Below are positions 63,272 to 64,000 of a DNA stretch of 64,000 nucleotides, piece by piece. The notes below the pieces were generated by a model that saw only the letters and a list, made by a program, of their open reading frames with translations, ran no database searches and was not told where the DNA came from. Where the stretch lies: positions 137,763 through 201,762 of the forward strand of contig JABAAE010000016.1 in the NCBI GenBank assembly GCA_014238905.1, read 5' to 3'. The stretch's first letter is position 1. Each line of letters starts with the position of its first letter. The stretch is from Planctomycetota bacterium. GTDB lineage: Bacteria; Planctomycetota; Planctomycetia; Pirellulales; Pirellulaceae. A program made the translations under genes and the position numbers.

Positions 63272-64000
63272 TCAAATGACTCCCAGTAAATTGCGGCCAA
63301 TATCGTGATTATATCGATCTCCCCATGGACTCACTGAAAGGGTCCCGGTCAGATTCCGCTGCCCACCGATTTCAAACCACTTCCATTGCGGGACTCACTT
63401 GGGGTGTATCACGCGATTTCGAGACATTCGGGCCAATTTGCGATTCGTCGCAAGTTGGCCTTTTTCATTGATTCACGTTGATCCCCTTGCTTTTGGCGGG
63501 CGTTCAGCACCAGAAGGCAGACCAGCGACTAGCGGCCGAATATTTGTCCTTGGATTACCAGTCGTTCTCCGGCCATCGGCAGATCGATTACCAATGCATT
63601 GAAAATTTCATTCTGTTTTCGGTCGCAAAACCGTTTTTTCCGAGCGCTGCCCAATCGTCTGTGGGGGAATGCGTACTCGGCAGAACCCTTCAAGGACAGG
63701 ATCTTTCCCTTACCGGTGGCAGTGTCCAACGATGCGATTTTGTTCGACGTTTCTATGTCGCAAATTCCCCCCGAATCGATATTGAACAAAACGCGATTCG
63801 GTCTATAGTGTCCTGCTGCTTCACGAGATGGAAAAACGGCCCACAATCCGACGGGACGTTTCCAAAGCACCCTGATATCACACACAGTTTCGGCAGTCGC
63901 AACTAAGCAACCGTGCCTCACTGCCAATCAATGGTCTCTCCATTCTGCAGCTGTGTTCACCTACTCCACGGACGATAAATGCTCCTGAATCTGTTTCGAC
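63272..64000. other. Start of the putative integrated element, mostly without supported genes
   Basis: After the integrase remnant there are about 730 bases without a clear gene. The best candidate is a 132-codon minus-strand frame (63529-63927) with the plausible segment FNIDSGGICDIETSNKIASLDTATGKGKILSLKG, but no ribosome binding site or known family. Overlapping plus-strand frames (63478-63906, 63399-63602) are not supported. I do not see a second copy of the tRNA 3' end in this stretch, so the distal attachment site, if present, is outside the window. Confidence 0.45.

Overview
The window looks like a chromosome segment from a planctomycete, most likely a marine member of the Pirellulales. 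The main evidence is the planctomycete-typical set of large secreted families: DUF1501, DUF1549/DUF1553, DUF1080, DUF1552 and the DUF1587/1595/1592/1588/1585 cytochrome-type proteins. It also carries a J-domain-like membrane protein with proline repeats, a giant alpha-2-macroglobulin, an FG-GAP propeller and an EF-hand redoxin. Gene order is loose, with many 300-1000 base intergenic stretches and only a few tight operons. Assignment is by pattern recognition only; no database search was run.

Layout. 0-3.4 kb: a Tat-exported DUF1080 protein, an exported hypothetical, and an EboB-like TatD hydrolase. 3.7-8.3 kb: rpmB, then gatC-gatA-gatB (tRNA-dependent amidotransferase) and a SAM hydrolase. 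8.7-16 kb: bioA, an ActP-like Na+/solute symporter with its DUF485 partner, a divergent Nramp transporter, a HemW-like radical SAM protein and a small lipoprotein. 16.3-24.4 kb: LmbE-type deacetylase, DUF1801 protein, FG-GAP propeller, exported PepC-like peptidase, small membrane protein, MBL-fold hydrolase, MscS channel. 24.4-28.5 kb (minus strand): a DUF1549/1553 - DUF1080 - DUF1501 cluster. 28.6-32.1 kb: leuA with an apparent leader-peptide attenuator, then a stand-alone FMN glutamate-synthase domain. 32.4-42 kb: the J-domain-like protein and a 2132-residue alpha-2-macroglobulin. 42.1-43.4 kb: a lone CobL (CbiE-CbiT). 43.7-49 kb: a ribose-type ABC transporter operon ending in a ThiF/MoeB-like gene. 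49.1-54.2 kb: a protease-SirB1 fusion, a coiled-coil secreted protein, a DUF6498 membrane protein. 54.5-56 kb: an EF-hand/deiodinase-like protein read through an in-frame TGA. 56.4-62.5 kb: pyruvate kinase, a small ORF, and a DUF1592-type/DUF1552 pair. 62.7-64 kb: tRNA-Met with a terminator and a decayed tyrosine recombinase at its 3' end, marking the edge of an integrated element.

The most notable observations are five. (1) A likely selenocysteine codon in a deiodinase-like protein (54484-55950, TGA at 55159-55161) followed by a SECIS-like hairpin. (2) A sugar-binding lipoprotein (43686-44774) whose halves are in circularly permuted order, in an operon whose permease carries a roughly 135-residue helical insertion. 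(3) A leuA leader peptide plus terminator/antiterminator. (4) A Gly/Met/Arg repeat exactly where the alpha-2-macroglobulin bait region should be. (5) A recurrent class of 14-18 base tandem repeats in the intergenic DNA flanking genes.
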